Assembly (NCBI GenBank): GCA_029834535.1
Contig: JAQMWT010000093.1
Location: forward strand, 1 to 64,000
Length of the DNA: 64,000 nt
Direction of reading: 5' to 3'
DNA from: Chrysophaeum taylorii
Taxonomy: Eukaryota; Sar; Pelagophyceae; Pelagomonadales; Pelagomonadaceae
The translations under genes were made by a program, and so were the position numbers. Shown one piece after another: positions 21,001 to 31,396 of the stretch. Positions within the stretch are counted from its first letter, which is position 1. Each line of letters starts with the position of its first letter. The notes below the pieces were generated by a model that saw nothing but the letters and a program-made list of their open reading frames with translations, did no database searches and was not told the DNA's origin.

Positions 21001-21777
21001 TGGCTTCCACCGTTTAGCTAATCAGCTCTGCGGCACCGAAAAGATTCTTGAGCAACTACAAAGTTGAAAGCCGCCTTAGCCGCTTGCTTGGCTTTTGTCG
21101 GGCGGCCGCCCAGCCACTGCCTCGGTCCGCACGACATGCATCCGCGACGCCGTCCACATATATGCTGCAATTAGATGAGGGGGTAGTCTTGTCCTTGCCG
21201 CAAACTTCTTGTCCAGATTAGAGAGCGTCGAGTCTTCGAAGAGAGACGGCGCACAGGGTCGCTTCAAAATTGTACTGAAGATATTTTCCACAAAAAAGAA
21301 CGGCCCTGGCAAAAAGGAAGGAAGGCCTCGACGGTCCAGGCGGAGTGCCGCACTCCCTCTTAGGGGGTGACGGCTTGCGCTTCGCGGCGTGTTGTGGTCT
21401 CCACCTCAGGGGAGGGATGCGACGCGCCGTCTGCGAGGGCGGCGTGCGCTCTACTCCGCATTTTTTTGCGAAGGACTTGCCGGACTTCGGTTGCCTGGGC
21501 CTCGACAAAATGCGCTTCACGGCACGGAGGGTTGGTTGTTTTTCGGGGAGCTCGGCCTCTACGACGACAAAACCGAGATCGCCGTAGTGTAGGACAATAA
21601 TGCACTCTGAGTTTGAGGCCGAGGACAAGGCGATCGATCGTAAGGCAACGCGATCGCGAGAGACTCTCGATGTCGTTACGACTCGCCTTCCGCGCACACA
21701 AAAGGGGTGGCATACGGAAGGCGCCGCGCGCTTGGAAACAGAAATTACACCGACTAGCGACTAGGGGGACTGAACTA

Positions 21778-23223
21778 CTAGCCGTCGACTTCGACGTGGC
21801 GGAAGAGGCCGCGGAGCGAGATGCAAAGCGGCATTTTTAAGGCTCCCCAATCATCCCTCAGCATGCCGACTTCGAAGCCGTCCTGCTTGTTCCAGGTGGC
21901 GGCGCCGTACTCGGCGAGGGTGAGGCCGTTTGGTTGTTGGAAGAGGCTCCGTTTGATGGCGCGCGAGATTTTGCGTCGCGTCGCAGAGACGCCAGGAGCG
22001 GGAGGCTGTTGGATGCGCCACTTTTTTTCAAGGGCGGCTCTTCGATCGATGATGATCGCGTTGAGGGACCAGTTCGAGTCCCAGGACGTAAAGCATCTGA
22101 AGTGGAGGCCGAGGCGGGTGTCGCGCGCACAGTCGGCGACGTTGGCGGGCCTCTCAAAATCTCGGCAGTAAAAGCTCCACCAGTTGCGTCGTCTGAAGAA
22201 GGTGGTGGTCGCCTTCCAGTCGGGCATGTTGGTGTCGTTCTGGCAGCGACGAAAGGTGCCGCAGCCCTGGTCCTTGATCGAGCGGAGGCGGACGAGGGCG
22301 GCACCGCGCTCGAGCATTGCGACGGACGCGGCGAGCTCGTCGACGACGGGGGCTCCCGGGTCGATCGCAAAGTCCTTCTCGAGGAAGAGGACGTAGTCTG
22401 TCGTCGCAGCCGTCATGGCAGCGGCAAAGGAGACACCAATCGTAAAAACGTCGCGGCGCGCCGTCCGGAGGTGGGGCTCGCCGGCGAACGAGGCGGGCGT
22501 GCGGACGTCGAAGCCGTGGCGCACGCAGATCGCGCGCTCGGCGGGGCTCGGGTCGTTCAGGAGTGCGATGCGTTCGTCGACGACGTGAAGGAGGCCCCCC
22601 GCAAGCCAGGACCGCATCGATCGCCGGAGCGTCGCGGGCGTCTTGTAGCTGAGGGCGACCAGGCCGACGGTCGGGCTCGCCCGGACGAGCCAGTCGGCCG
22701 CGTCGGCGCCCGTCGTCCCGCACAAAGGCGAGCCGTCGCGCAGCGTGCGGCCGATGGCGAGCGACCTGTTCGAGATTGCAGCCGCGAAGCCACCCGCGGC
22801 CTGGAACTCGTTTCGGCGTCGCTCGCCCTCGGCCTCGAGCCGCGGTCTCTCGGCAGCATACCTCTCTTCGGTCCACCACTTCTCCTCGTACCCGTAGAGC
22901 TCGGCCTCCTCGGCCGCGTTTGCCCCGCGCTTCAGGGTTGCCCACTCGCCCGAGGGATTCAGCACCACGTACTCGCACAGGGGCGCGTGTGCAAGGCACG
23001 TCTCCATCGCCCGCGCGCACTGCCGCCGATCCGGGCACCGGAGCTGGCAGGCGCACGTGTGTTTCTCCGACTCGCCGCACGCAAAGTCGTAGAGACGCAG
23101 TCCAAGTCGCTCGACTTGGCTCTGGCTCACCAGCCTTGTCGCGCCGTCGGCGAAGGCGGCCAGGAACCATAAACGGATCATTCGGCGCGGTTGTTGTAAC
23201 GTCAAGGGAGGAAGGAGGGACAC
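21778..23223 (-). CDS. Glycosyltransferase-like protein with signal peptide
   Basis: Up to 481 residues. The second Met (23181) gives a better signal peptide, MIRLWFLAAFADGATRL, so the protein probably enters the ER/Golgi. A Cys-rich N-terminal part (ACQLRCPDRRQCARAMETC) precedes a GT-A-like domain: VGLVALSYKTPATLRRSMRS, ALLNDPSPAERAICVRHGF, then DYVLFLEKDFAID, where an acidic triad sits in the DxD position. Later NNWWSFYC-like and SLNAIIIDRR segments are hydrophobic-aromatic. The exact CAZy family is unclear. It is intact, single exon, and divergent from the tyrosinase gene. Confidence 0.65.
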   Translation of the reverse strand: MSLLPPLTLQQPRRMIRLWFLAAFADGATRLVSQSQVERLGLRLYDFACGESEKHTCACQLRCPDRRQCARAMETCLAHAPLCEYVVLNPSGEWATLKRGANAAEEAELYGYEEKWWTEERYAAERPRLEAEGERRRNEFQAAGGFAAAISNRSLAIGRTLRDGSPLCGTTGADAADWLVRASPTVGLVALSYKTPATLRRSMRSWLAGGLLHVVDERIALLNDPSPAERAICVRHGFDVRTPASFAGEPHLRTARRDVFTIGVSFAAAMTAATTDYVLFLEKDFAIDPGAPVVDELAASVAMLERGAALVRLRSIKDQGCGTFRRCQNDTNMPDWKATTTFFRRRNWWSFYCRDFERPANVADCARDTRLGLHFRCFTSWDSNWSLNAIIIDRRAALEKKWRIQQPPAPGVSATRRKISRAIKRSLFQQPNGLTLAEYGAATWNKQDGFEVGMLRDDWGALKMPLCISLRGLFRHVEVDG

Positions 23224-23388
23224 TTGAAAAAGTAGTCCGTTCGATATTATGAGATAAAAAAGGGTCGAGGATGTTGTCTGTCATCTTGAAGAAGCACAAT
23301 TTTGAGTGACGACAGCGGAGATAACGTATAGGGGCAAGAAAGATAAAAGAAAAGCAAAAGTGCGGCTTGTCCATCCCGAATTAATAAT

Positions 23389-25311
23389 ATGAGGGCACCG
23401 CCGGTCTGGCGGCGGCGGGTGGTGGCCGTGTGTGCCCTCGGGCTCGGGACGATCGGGGTGTTTGTGGCGCGGATAGTGTCGTCTTCGTCCAACCGCGACA
23501 GTTCCTCGAGTTTCGTTGTGATGCATATCTTCTGGGGGGGCGGAAATCCTCATCCATCAAACAGCAGCAGCACCCATCATCAGACGCAGCGAGGGCTGCG
23601 CGTGAGCAACGAGTACGAGCGAAAGGCGGCGCGACCAATCGGCGATGGGTTGTATGCGCACGAACACCTCGTCGACGTCGCTTTGGCGACGCGGCACGAG
23701 ACGACGACGACGCCGCGCGAGGCCTGTCGGTGGCGGGTCGTCCGTAAGTCGGACGGCGCCGTCGTCTCCGAGAGCGGCGGCGAGCGCGCCGAAAGCTTCG
23801 AGGCCCTGTATCCGAGCCCCGGCGATTACGTGGTGGTTGCGGAATCCGCGGTCACCACCACGAGGCACGACGTCGCGGCGCGGCGCGTGAGGAGAGAAAT
23901 TCGAACGTTGTCTCGAATCGAACGAGAGCGGTACTTGTCGGCCATCCACACGATCTACTCGACCCCCGACGCCGCGGGTCGACGTATGTACGGAGAGGAG
24001 TTCCTGAGCATCACGTGGCTCGTGCGGGAGCACCTCTACGGCGCGGCGTCGAAGGAGTGCGACCACTGGCACGACGACGCTGGTTTCGCGACGCACCACG
24101 TCGCGATCACGTGGCAGTTTGAAAACTCGATCGCGTCGGTCGATCCCACGATGGCGGCGCATTACTGGGACTACACGATCGATGCGGCCGAGTACGGCGA
24201 CGCGTGGGCCACGTCGCCCATCTTCGGGGACGCGTGGTTCGGGTCGGCGAACCCGAACAACGCCGATCACGTCGTAGACGCGGGCAGATGGGCCTACGTT
24301 GGCGTCATGGAGCACGCCCGGTCCTATTCCAACGTGACGAATCCCTACGGCCTCCTGCGCTCGCCCTGGAACACAAACAAAATCCCCTTTGTGATGCGGT
24401 CCTCCTACGTGCTGGGCAAGTTCGCTGGCGGTTTCTCGACGTTCCCGTCTTGCGACGAGTTCTCGATGGCTCTCCTGACCAACGCGTGGGTTGGAACCAC
24501 CTTCAACCAGCTCAACGGGGGTTTTCACGGGCCCGTCCACATCATGACGGGTGGCTACTGGGGCTGGGATCCTGCGATCTGGGGCGCCAAGACAGAGACG
24601 GGAAGGCTCAATCCCATCAGTTTCTTGCTCTTCGCGAAATTCTTGTGGCGCCAGGGCTACGCGCGGTGCCCGGACAAGTGCTCGATGGACACGCCGCAGG
24701 ACCAATGTCGGTGCTCCTGTCCGACTGAGATCGTGGGGGGTCGCTCGGCGCGCGACGTCCTCAACGCATCGGGGGCTTTCGACTTGAACGCGTTCGTCGA
24801 CGTCAAAGGAATATCGTACGACGACATCCTCGAGGGCCTCTGCGGGATCGGATTTCCGGGCGAAATGTTCACGTCGGCAGCACCACAAGACCCGCTCTTT
24901 TGGCCGCTCCACGGCAACGCCGAACGCTTCCTGCAGTACGCGCGCATCCTCGAGGCCAAGGGCGTCCTACGATACGACGAGACTTGGGGATACGACCACA
25001 GCGCCGACCTGGCCTCCGACACGGGCGTCGTCTGCGACTGGACCGATGTCACGGGTATGCAAATGCCCAAGTGCGTGCCGGCGACCTGCCCGGGCCACCG
25101 CGAGGACGACCTCCTCCCGTTCGACAACCTCTTCCCGGGCGCCGAACCGCGCGTCTTCACCAACGCCGAGTTCTTCTTCGATATCATCAACCCCGCCTCC
25201 AACGCCATGCCCTACGTTTACGACACCCTCACCTCCTGGCCAGGCTGCGACGGCGGCATCCTCGGTGATCAGGCCACACTAACAGCCGCGAACCCCCCCT
25301 CTTATTCATGA
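23389..25311 (+). CDS. Tyrosinase-like copper oxidase, membrane-anchored
   Basis: Type-3 copper protein (tyrosinase/hemocyanin fold), 640 residues. Family members oxidise phenols to quinones or bind oxygen. CuA region near residue 225: CDHWHDDAGFATHHVAITWQ, then AAHYWDYTID, the usual W-D-Y after the third ligand. CuB region: NGGFHGPVHIMTGG near 377 and DPLFWPLHGN near 501. A single hydrophobic helix at residues 10-29 (VVAVCALGLGTIGVFVARIV) suggests a signal anchor with a lumenal or extracellular enzyme domain. A Cys-rich insert (CPDKCSMDTPQDQCRCSC) lies between CuB ligands. It is intact and single exon. Substrate unknown. Confidence 0.88.
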   Translation: MRAPPVWRRRVVAVCALGLGTIGVFVARIVSSSSNRDSSSSFVVMHIFWGGGNPHPSNSSSTHHQTQRGLRVSNEYERKAARPIGDGLYAHEHLVDVALATRHETTTTPREACRWRVVRKSDGAVVSESGGERAESFEALYPSPGDYVVVAESAVTTTRHDVAARRVRREIRTLSRIERERYLSAIHTIYSTPDAAGRRMYGEEFLSITWLVREHLYGAASKECDHWHDDAGFATHHVAITWQFENSIASVDPTMAAHYWDYTIDAAEYGDAWATSPIFGDAWFGSANPNNADHVVDAGRWAYVGVMEHARSYSNVTNPYGLLRSPWNTNKIPFVMRSSYVLGKFAGGFSTFPSCDEFSMALLTNAWVGTTFNQLNGGFHGPVHIMTGGYWGWDPAIWGAKTETGRLNPISFLLFAKFLWRQGYARCPDKCSMDTPQDQCRCSCPTEIVGGRSARDVLNASGAFDLNAFVDVKGISYDDILEGLCGIGFPGEMFTSAAPQDPLFWPLHGNAERFLQYARILEAKGVLRYDETWGYDHSADLASDTGVVCDWTDVTGMQMPKCVPATCPGHREDDLLPFDNLFPGAEPRVFTNAEFFFDIINPASNAMPYVYDTLTSWPGCDGGILGDQATLTAANPPSYS

Positions 25312-25441
25312 TTATTGGTCAAAAAAAAAAGTTCGTCGTTCGCAATTGATTCTTTGATTACTCACTCACTCTTCTGTTGTTGTTGTTGTTGTTGTTGGGG
25401 GGAGAGATAATAAAGGGGAGCACTTATCCCTCACCAAGACG

Positions 25442-26221
25442 ATGGCAGGCAAAGCGGACGACCTCCAATTCCTCAAGGACGACCTCGAGGACGAATACAA
25501 CGATGCTAACACGAGCGTCCCAGCCGTCACGGTGTCGGCGACGGGTCTGTTCAACGAGAACGAAGACGCGGGGTCGCGGTGGACCGCGCCGTTGCGGAAC
25601 ATGAGCCTCTTCAAGGAGTCAAAGCACCCGGGGGTGGCGTTCTTCCACCTCCTGTTCAAGACGTTGGCGATCGTGGTGTACGAGTTCAGCACCATGTTCA
25701 CCACGAACTTCGTGTTGGTGTGCGTCGTGTGCATACTGTTGCTCGCGTTCGACTTCTGGACTGTCAAGAATGTGTCGGGACGGCTGCTCGTGGGGTTACG
25801 ATGGTGGAACTACGTCCGCGAGGACGGCACGACCGAGTGGGTCTTCGAGTCGACCGAAGACATGAGCGAGATCGGCGCTACCGACCGGCGCCTCTTCTGG
25901 GTCGGCTTGTACGCGCCCGCCTTTGTCTGGGGCTTTTTCCTCTTCATGGCCGTCATCAAGCTCAACATCCAGTGGCTCATCGTCATCATCGCGGCACTCT
26001 CGCTATCATCGGCCAACATCATTGGCTACACCAAGTGCTCCAAGGAGGCGAGGCAGCGTCTCGAGAAGTTCGCCGCGGGCGGCGTCGCACAGAACCTCGT
26101 TGGCGCGATCGGCGTCTCGAACATTCTGTCTGGCATCGGCACCATCATGGGCGCCCAGCAGCAACAGCAGCAGCAAGCGCCGGGCGGCGCGCCGATGCGC
26201 CAGCCAACCATGAGCGTTTAG
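25442..26221 (+). CDS. TVP23: TVP23/FAM18 Golgi membrane protein
   Basis: Conserved late-Golgi membrane protein involved in vesicle trafficking; 259 residues. Four hydrophobic segments are visible (AFFHLLFKTLAIVVYEF, FVLVCVVCILLLAFDFW, FVWGFFLFMAVIKL, WLIVIIAALSLSSANIIGY). Signature: FDFWTVKNVSGRLLVGLRWW with WVFES. The C-terminus is Gln-rich (QQQQQQQAPGG). An N-terminal acidic tail precedes the first helix. A (TTG)n run lies just upstream (about 25375-25395). Confidence 0.93.
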   Translation: MAGKADDLQFLKDDLEDEYNDANTSVPAVTVSATGLFNENEDAGSRWTAPLRNMSLFKESKHPGVAFFHLLFKTLAIVVYEFSTMFTTNFVLVCVVCILLLAFDFWTVKNVSGRLLVGLRWWNYVREDGTTEWVFESTEDMSEIGATDRRLFWVGLYAPAFVWGFFLFMAVIKLNIQWLIVIIAALSLSSANIIGYTKCSKEARQRLEKFAAGGVAQNLVGAIGVSNILSGIGTIMGAQQQQQQQAPGGAPMRQPTMSV

Positions 26222-26388
26222 CGGCAGCACCACGAGCTCCACGTCGTCGTCGTGTGCGACGGAGTACCCACTCTCGCCTACTTCGCCGCAAGTCATCATC
26301 GGGCAGCACCACGAAGTCGTCGTTCTGTCCTGCCGCGGTAGCGGCGCGCCTCTCACCCTTGCCCTTAAACCCTTACACTAGACTGGCG

Positions 26389-27018
26389 ATGAGTGCCGAC
26401 ACACCCGAACGCCCTCGTGGCGTTTTATACCTCGCGCGCGTGCCTCCGTACATGAAACCAGAGAAGGTCAGGCACCTCCTTAGCCAGTTCGGCGAGGTGA
26501 CGCGCGTGTACCTCGAGGAGGAGGACGGGGCGGTGGCCAAGCGGCGACGCAAAGAAGGCAAGTCACGGAAAAAAATGTACGTCGAGGGCTGGATCGAGTT
26601 CGGCGACAAGAAGGTCGCCAAGAATGTAGCGGCATCCCTCAACAACACGCCCATCGGAAAGGTCAAGACGAAAGAGTTCTACGCGCAGGACCTCTGGAAC
26701 CTCAAGTACCTCAAGGGCTTCAAGTGGGACCACCTCACCGAAAAGATCGCATACGAGCGCCGTGTGCGGGGATTGCAACTCCGCGAGCAAATGGCCAACG
26801 CGCATCGGATGAGCGCCGACTACCTCAAAAATGTCGACCAGCGCAAGGCGATCGCCGCGATGGAGTCGCGCAAGCACGCGCGCGGACAGCTCGACGCCCA
26901 ATCGGAGCCGACGCTGCCGACCAAGAAACGGAAAGAGCGCACCTTCGTTCAAAGGAAGACCGCCACGGCCGCGGCGAAACCCGCGACTTCCGACGACGCC
27001 CTCCTCCGCGCGCTGTAA
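26389..27018 (+). CDS. ESF2: Esf2/ABT1-type ribosome biogenesis RNA-binding protein
   Basis: Nucleolar RNA-binding protein needed for 18S rRNA maturation; it activates the Dbp8 helicase in yeast. The 209-residue protein is one RRM: GVLYLARVPPYMKPEKVRHL, GEVTRVYLEEED, YVEGWIEFGDKKVAKNVAAS, LNNTPIGKVK, followed by the diagnostic DLWNLKYLKGFKWDHLTEKI and a basic coiled tail. The start at 26389 is the first Met matching the family N-terminus, and about 165 bp separate it from TVP23. Confidence 0.93.
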   Translation: MSADTPERPRGVLYLARVPPYMKPEKVRHLLSQFGEVTRVYLEEEDGAVAKRRRKEGKSRKKMYVEGWIEFGDKKVAKNVAASLNNTPIGKVKTKEFYAQDLWNLKYLKGFKWDHLTEKIAYERRVRGLQLREQMANAHRMSADYLKNVDQRKAIAAMESRKHARGQLDAQSEPTLPTKKRKERTFVQRKTATAAAKPATSDDALLRAL

Positions 27019-27379
27019 TTCGTAATTATCGTGGATGCACTCCTTCCCCCCGTTTCCTGTGTCTGGGCAGTGGAACATCCGGGCGGGATCCTGTGGTGTC
27101 CGCGCGGGCACCGCCCATCATCGAAGCTGAAGCGTGGAAACAACGTCTATTGCCGCAGCCTTCGGTTTCACTCGGCGCCAAGAGTATTGACCAGAGTGAG
27201 AAGGCGCAACGGTGTCAGCGCGGGCACATAAACCCAGAGTAGTAGTGATGAGAGGGAGGTCAGAGAGGCCGGTGTGCCACTGCCGCGATCCGGCGTTGAC
27301 ACCCGAGGGGAATTCCCAGCAGACGCCACAATTGTTATGTCGCGGTCGTCCGCTCTTCGAAACCCTAGCTGTTGTGGCG
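27019..27379. other. Intergenic region
   Basis: No feature beyond presumptive UTRs. An open frame runs through on the plus strand in phase with the next gene but without similarity to anything I know. Confidence 0.3.
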
Positions 27380-28000
27380 ATGTTGTTCGACCCAGACGCA
27401 TCAAAACAACAGGCCAAGGCCGTCGCGACGCGACGCGTCACGGCTTGGGTTCGAGACGCTCTCCCGCGCGAAATCCGCAGCTGTCAGATTAATGTCCGCG
27501 AAGTCGCGTGCGGTGACCCGAATTGCTCGCCCTTCGACGTCGTCATCATCTTCGTCTCGCGCGATTCCGTCATCCTCAAAATCGCCAAGGAGATCGACGC
27601 CGTCACATATGATGACGTCCACACCACGATTACCACGCGCGTCGCCGATCTCCTCGCCGTTCATCGACCTCGAGGCGGGCTTCTATTACGCGTGAGCGGG
27701 CTTCTATTACGCGTGAAAGTCGTCCCCGTCTGGTGGCCCGTTCCGTTGGCTGCGGCAGTGACGATCGTCTCGAGGCGGAGGCGCGAGGTAGCGCGGTATG
27801 CCGGCGTCGCCTGTGTCGCGGCTGGGCTTTCACTCGTCGCGTATGCATGCGGCGCGGCCTTGGACCGTTCCTCTTGCCGCAAGCCAGAACGGCTAACACA
27901 CCGAGCTTCGATCAAGCGCGCAAAATTCGCTCCTGGGACTGGGTTTCGGATTCCAAGGGGATGCCCGTGTTGCACACCCTATCGTGACGACGATCTCTGA
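27380..28000 (+). CDS. Conserved-looking membrane protein of unknown function
   Basis: A 206-residue frame starting MLFDPDASKQQ. The N-terminal ~85 residues (VTAWVRDALPREIRSCQINV, REVACGDPNCSPFDVVIIFV) resemble a small cytosolic domain present in plant and algal hypothetical proteins, recalled rather than searched. Two hydrophobic stretches follow (PVWWPVPLAAAVTIV, VACVAAGLSLVAYACGAAL). A perfect 21-bp tandem duplication (about 27675-27716) inserts a second GLLLRVS. The end is Cys-rich (GCPCCTPY). An upstream Met at 27212 is possible but less likely. Confidence 0.5.
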   Translation: MLFDPDASKQQAKAVATRRVTAWVRDALPREIRSCQINVREVACGDPNCSPFDVVIIFVSRDSVILKIAKEIDAVTYDDVHTTITTRVADLLAVHRPRGGLLLRVSGLLLRVKVVPVWWPVPLAAAVTIVSRRRREVARYAGVACVAAGLSLVAYACGAALDRSSCRKPERLTHRASIKRAKFAPGTGFRIPRGCPCCTPYRDDDL

Positions 28001-29270
28001 CTTGTCTATTAGTTGGGTGTGCAACATGCGCGAGTTGCGCCATTTCTTCCTTGAAACACATTATCACACGCGAGACGTGCCATTTGTTCCTACCTAACCG
28101 CACGCGTAGACGCAATCAAGTCGGTAGTGTGATATCCTATTTAGGGCTCAAGGTTAACTGGCAGTTCAAAATTCGCTGTTGCTCTTGAGCATAGTGAGGG
28201 ATCTTCTCGCATTGAGAAAGGGGGCTTGTCGAAGATGATGGTGCGCAAAATAAGTAACTAGCTGCTATTATGTCGACTTTCACGCCGACCTTGAAGCAGG
28301 CAATCGGAGCAGACTACGTAGCTATTCCTCACGCCCAAGATGCTGACGGTCTAGCAGAACAGAACAGCAGCAGCTTTCTCACTCACAAACTTGAATCAAC
28401 CCCCAGAGACTGGACATAGGCTGGATTCGCCACGGAGATGGACTGTCCAAGGTCACACAGGGTACAAATCGGCGTATTTGAAACATGGAACACCCCGTTT
28501 TGACGTCTCGTTTAGTGAAATAGCTTGGGCCATACCGACGTGTGTGTCGGCAACGACTTCTTTCTCAATCCGCATCATCGACGAGCAATGCGCATCCACT
28601 CTACTCATAGTCCTTCCCGGCGCGGCTCGAATAGGTGCCAAGAGGCTTTTAAATGTGGGAAGTAGCGCTCTTCAAAACGGAGCTTATCAAGGAGAGTGGT
28701 CGCTCGGCTATAGCGAGTGGTAGACTCGGACTTGGTGTCGCGACTTCAAATTTGAGACGCGTCGGTGCTGATCGGTGATTCGTGCGTTCGCTGTCATCAC
28801 TCGAATTTCTCGAACATGCAAGTCGGCGACTCGGGTAGTCCGATTCCGGTGTTGTTCGACATCGTGTGATGGAAATTTCGGATCTCCTTTAGGTCGTTCC
28901 TCGTATCGACCCTATTTCTGGCGACGAGTGTCACCACCCTACTCCACTCGCATGCTATTATTCTCTCGACACCAGACGCCGTCCATCATCATATCCGCGC
29001 ATTATTGTATGTAGCCCTTGTACTAACTATATGCCCACCGAAACATACAAGCACACGTTGAAGGTTCAAAAAAGTTTACCCTATCATTTTTTTATCCTTA
29101 CCCTGATTGATGAATGTTTTTTTTTCTTTTCCTGGTTTTCTCGCGTGCGATCAAGTTTCGCAACATTCATTACCCTGCTTGAACGAACACGCGTCAAACC
29201 CTCATATCTTCGCTGAGAGCGACATTAGGTACGTGCCTTTGGAGGCAGAGGAGTCGGTGGTGTCGGCGGG
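28001..29270. other. Gene-poor stretch upstream of Sec61-alpha
   Basis: Only short open frames are seen, the longest at 28391-28723 (plus), without recognisable motifs. The last ~60 bases are the Sec61 5' UTR. Confidence 0.3.
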
Positions 29271-30745
29271 ATGCGGTTCTTGCATTTGATACGGCCCGTG
29301 ATGGGCGTGCTGCCTGAGGTAGTGCACCCGGAGCGCAAAATTCCTTTTCGCGAGAAGGTGTTATGGACGGTGACGACTCTGTTCATTTACCTCGTGTCGT
29401 GCCAGATTCCCATCTATGGGATCAAGACGGCGAAGAGTAACGACCCGTTTTACTGGATGCGGGTGATTCTGGCTTCGAACCGCGGGACGTTGATGGAGCT
29501 CGGGATCTCGCCCATCATCACGTCTGGGATGGTCATGCAGCTCCTCGCTGGGGCTCGACTCATCGAGGTCAATCAGGCGCTCAAGGAGGATAGGGCGCTG
29601 TTCGCGGGGGCGCAAAAGCTGTTTGGGATCCTCATCACGATTGGCGAGGCTGTTGCGTACGTGGGCTCTGGCATGTACGGCCAGGTCAGCGAGCTCGGGT
29701 TGGGCAACTGCATTCTGATCGTGAGTCAGCTCGTATTCGCCGGCCTCGTCGTCATTATCCTCGACGAGCTGCTCCAGAAGGGATACGGTCTTGGCTCGGG
29801 CATCTCGCTCTTCATCGCGACCAACATCTGCGAGAACATCGTGTGGAAGGCGTTCTCGCCTACGACGATCAACACCGGCCGCGGTACGGAGTTCGAGGGT
29901 GCTATTATCGCGTTCGTCCACTTGCTGCTGACGCGCACTGACAAGGCGCGTGCTCTCAAGGAGGCGTTGTACCGCCAAAATCTCCCCAACGTGACAAACT
30001 TACTTGCGACGATGCTCATATTCATCGTCGTCATCTACTTCCAGGGCTGGCGCGTCGACCTCCCCGTCAAGTACCAGAAGCACCGCGGCCAGCAGGGCAC
30101 GTACCCCATCAAGTTGTTCTACACGTCCAACATGCCCATCATCCTCCAGACGGCTCTCGTCTCCAACCTTTACTTCCTCTCGCAGCTCCTCTACAACCGA
30201 TACCCCGGCGTCTTCCTGGTTGGTCTCGTGGGCAAGTGGCAAAAAGTCGACGGCTCGGGCGACGTGCCAGTCCCCGTCGGCGGCCTCGCCTACTACATCT
30301 CCCCCCCGCGTTCCCTCGCAGAAGTCGTCTATGACCCGTTCCACGCCGTTTTCTACCTCGTTTTTATCCTTGCTTCGTGCGCCATCTTCTCCACCATGTG
30401 GATCGAGGTTTCTGGGAGCTCGGCACGCGACGTCGCGAAACAGCTCCGCGACCAGCAGATGGTCATGAAAGGCCATCGCGATCACGCCATCGTCAACATC
30501 CTCAACCGCTATATCCCGCCCGCGGCCGCCTTCGGGGGCATGTGCATCGGTGCCCTCACCGTCGTCGCTGATCTCCTAGGCGCCATCGGCTCCGGCACCG
30601 GCATACTCCTCGCCGTCACCATCATCTACCAGTGCGCTCTTCTTTTCTTCTCGATATGACATGAGCGCCTCGCAGGTACTACGAAATGTTCTCCAAAGAG
30701 CAAGGTGAACTAGCACAAGGCGGCGGCGGCGGCGGTATTATCTGA
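29271..30745 (+). CDS. SEC61A: Protein translocation channel subunit Sec61-alpha
   Basis: Pore-forming subunit of the ER translocon; 476 residues, the usual length, with about ten transmembrane helices. The N-terminus [20 protein letters not shown] and the plug region [20 protein letters not shown] are near-invariant, as are [19 protein letters not shown] and [12 protein letters not shown]. Exon 1 is 29271-30631; a 44-bp intron (30632-30675) follows; exon 2 is 30676-30745, giving [16 protein letters not shown] and a Gly-run tail. The intron is confirmed by the restored family C-terminus. Reading through it would stop after FFSI. Confidence 0.97.
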
Positions 30746-31365
30746 GGATCGTCCCGTTTGCTTCTTTATCAAGCTCTCTCTACCTTTGCTGCTGCTGCTG
30801 CGACCGAGCACTGCATTTTCCGCCTCAAGCCCCCACCGATGTGGAGAGCCCTTACTCATGTTGTCGCGCGCGCTCGTTCTGAGCAAGTTCCTCTTCGCGC
30901 TTGCGTCGCGGGGTCTCGGTGATACCGGTCGCCCGGAGAAGCAGGCGCAGCGCCCTCCTCCTTCCTCGTTCGCACAACCGCCGTTCGTCATTTTTTTCCC
31001 TTTCGCGACTTGCTTCTTCTCTCCTCCCGACTGTGTCTCTTGACAAATCGAAGAAGCGGCATTTGAAATGCTGCTGGTATACAACGTACGCGTGGCTGCG
31101 ACAGAGTGGAATCTGGTGTGTTTCTTTTTGCGTGGCCGCAGTGAAGTGCCGGCCGTGGTGGTTCTTGTGGGCACACTACGACGAGAGAATCGTGCAAAAT
31201 CCGAACTTTACTTACTATTATACTTTTAAAAGCCCCAGGCCCAGAGAGTCAGAATATCATACTTAGGGACGGCACCGCGCACCCCCGAAGCTGTAGATGA
31301 ATATCAACGAGCCGCGGTTGCTCTGCGTCAAACAAAAAAATACGTACAAAAGCTACACCGGGAAA

Positions 31366-31396
<31 letters not shown>

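Larger units (their letters stand above)
16132..21777. other. Gene-poor region with repeats and degenerate coding traces
   Basis: No gene is supported with confidence over 5.6 kb. Base composition is closer to even than in the flanking genes. On the minus strand 20067-20417 (HWQLYIQFRLGARSWLGLK, KKLTARILPRRKLETG), 19850-20048 (VRGVIEKMTMEPNFEVKLNV) and 20735-21010 look protein-like and could be exons of one unrecognised gene, but splice sites are not convincing. On the plus strand 16950-17090 and 19230-19470 have similar traces. These could be an eroded gene or transposon. Confidence 0.35.

Noticed and set aside
21934-23172. 412-codon plus-strand frame opposite the glycosyltransferase
   Set aside because: Shadow frame; the minus-strand protein has a signal peptide and GT-A-like motifs.
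23557-24912. 451-codon open frame antisense to the tyrosinase gene
   Set aside because: It arises from high G+C codon bias on the opposite strand; composition is Arg/Val-rich with no motif, and the sense frame has clear copper-binding sites.
25579-26388. N-terminal extension of the Esf2/ABT1 protein through the TVP23 gene
   Set aside because: The frame is open but overlaps TVP23 in another phase and adds no recognisable domain; the Met at 26389 matches the family start.
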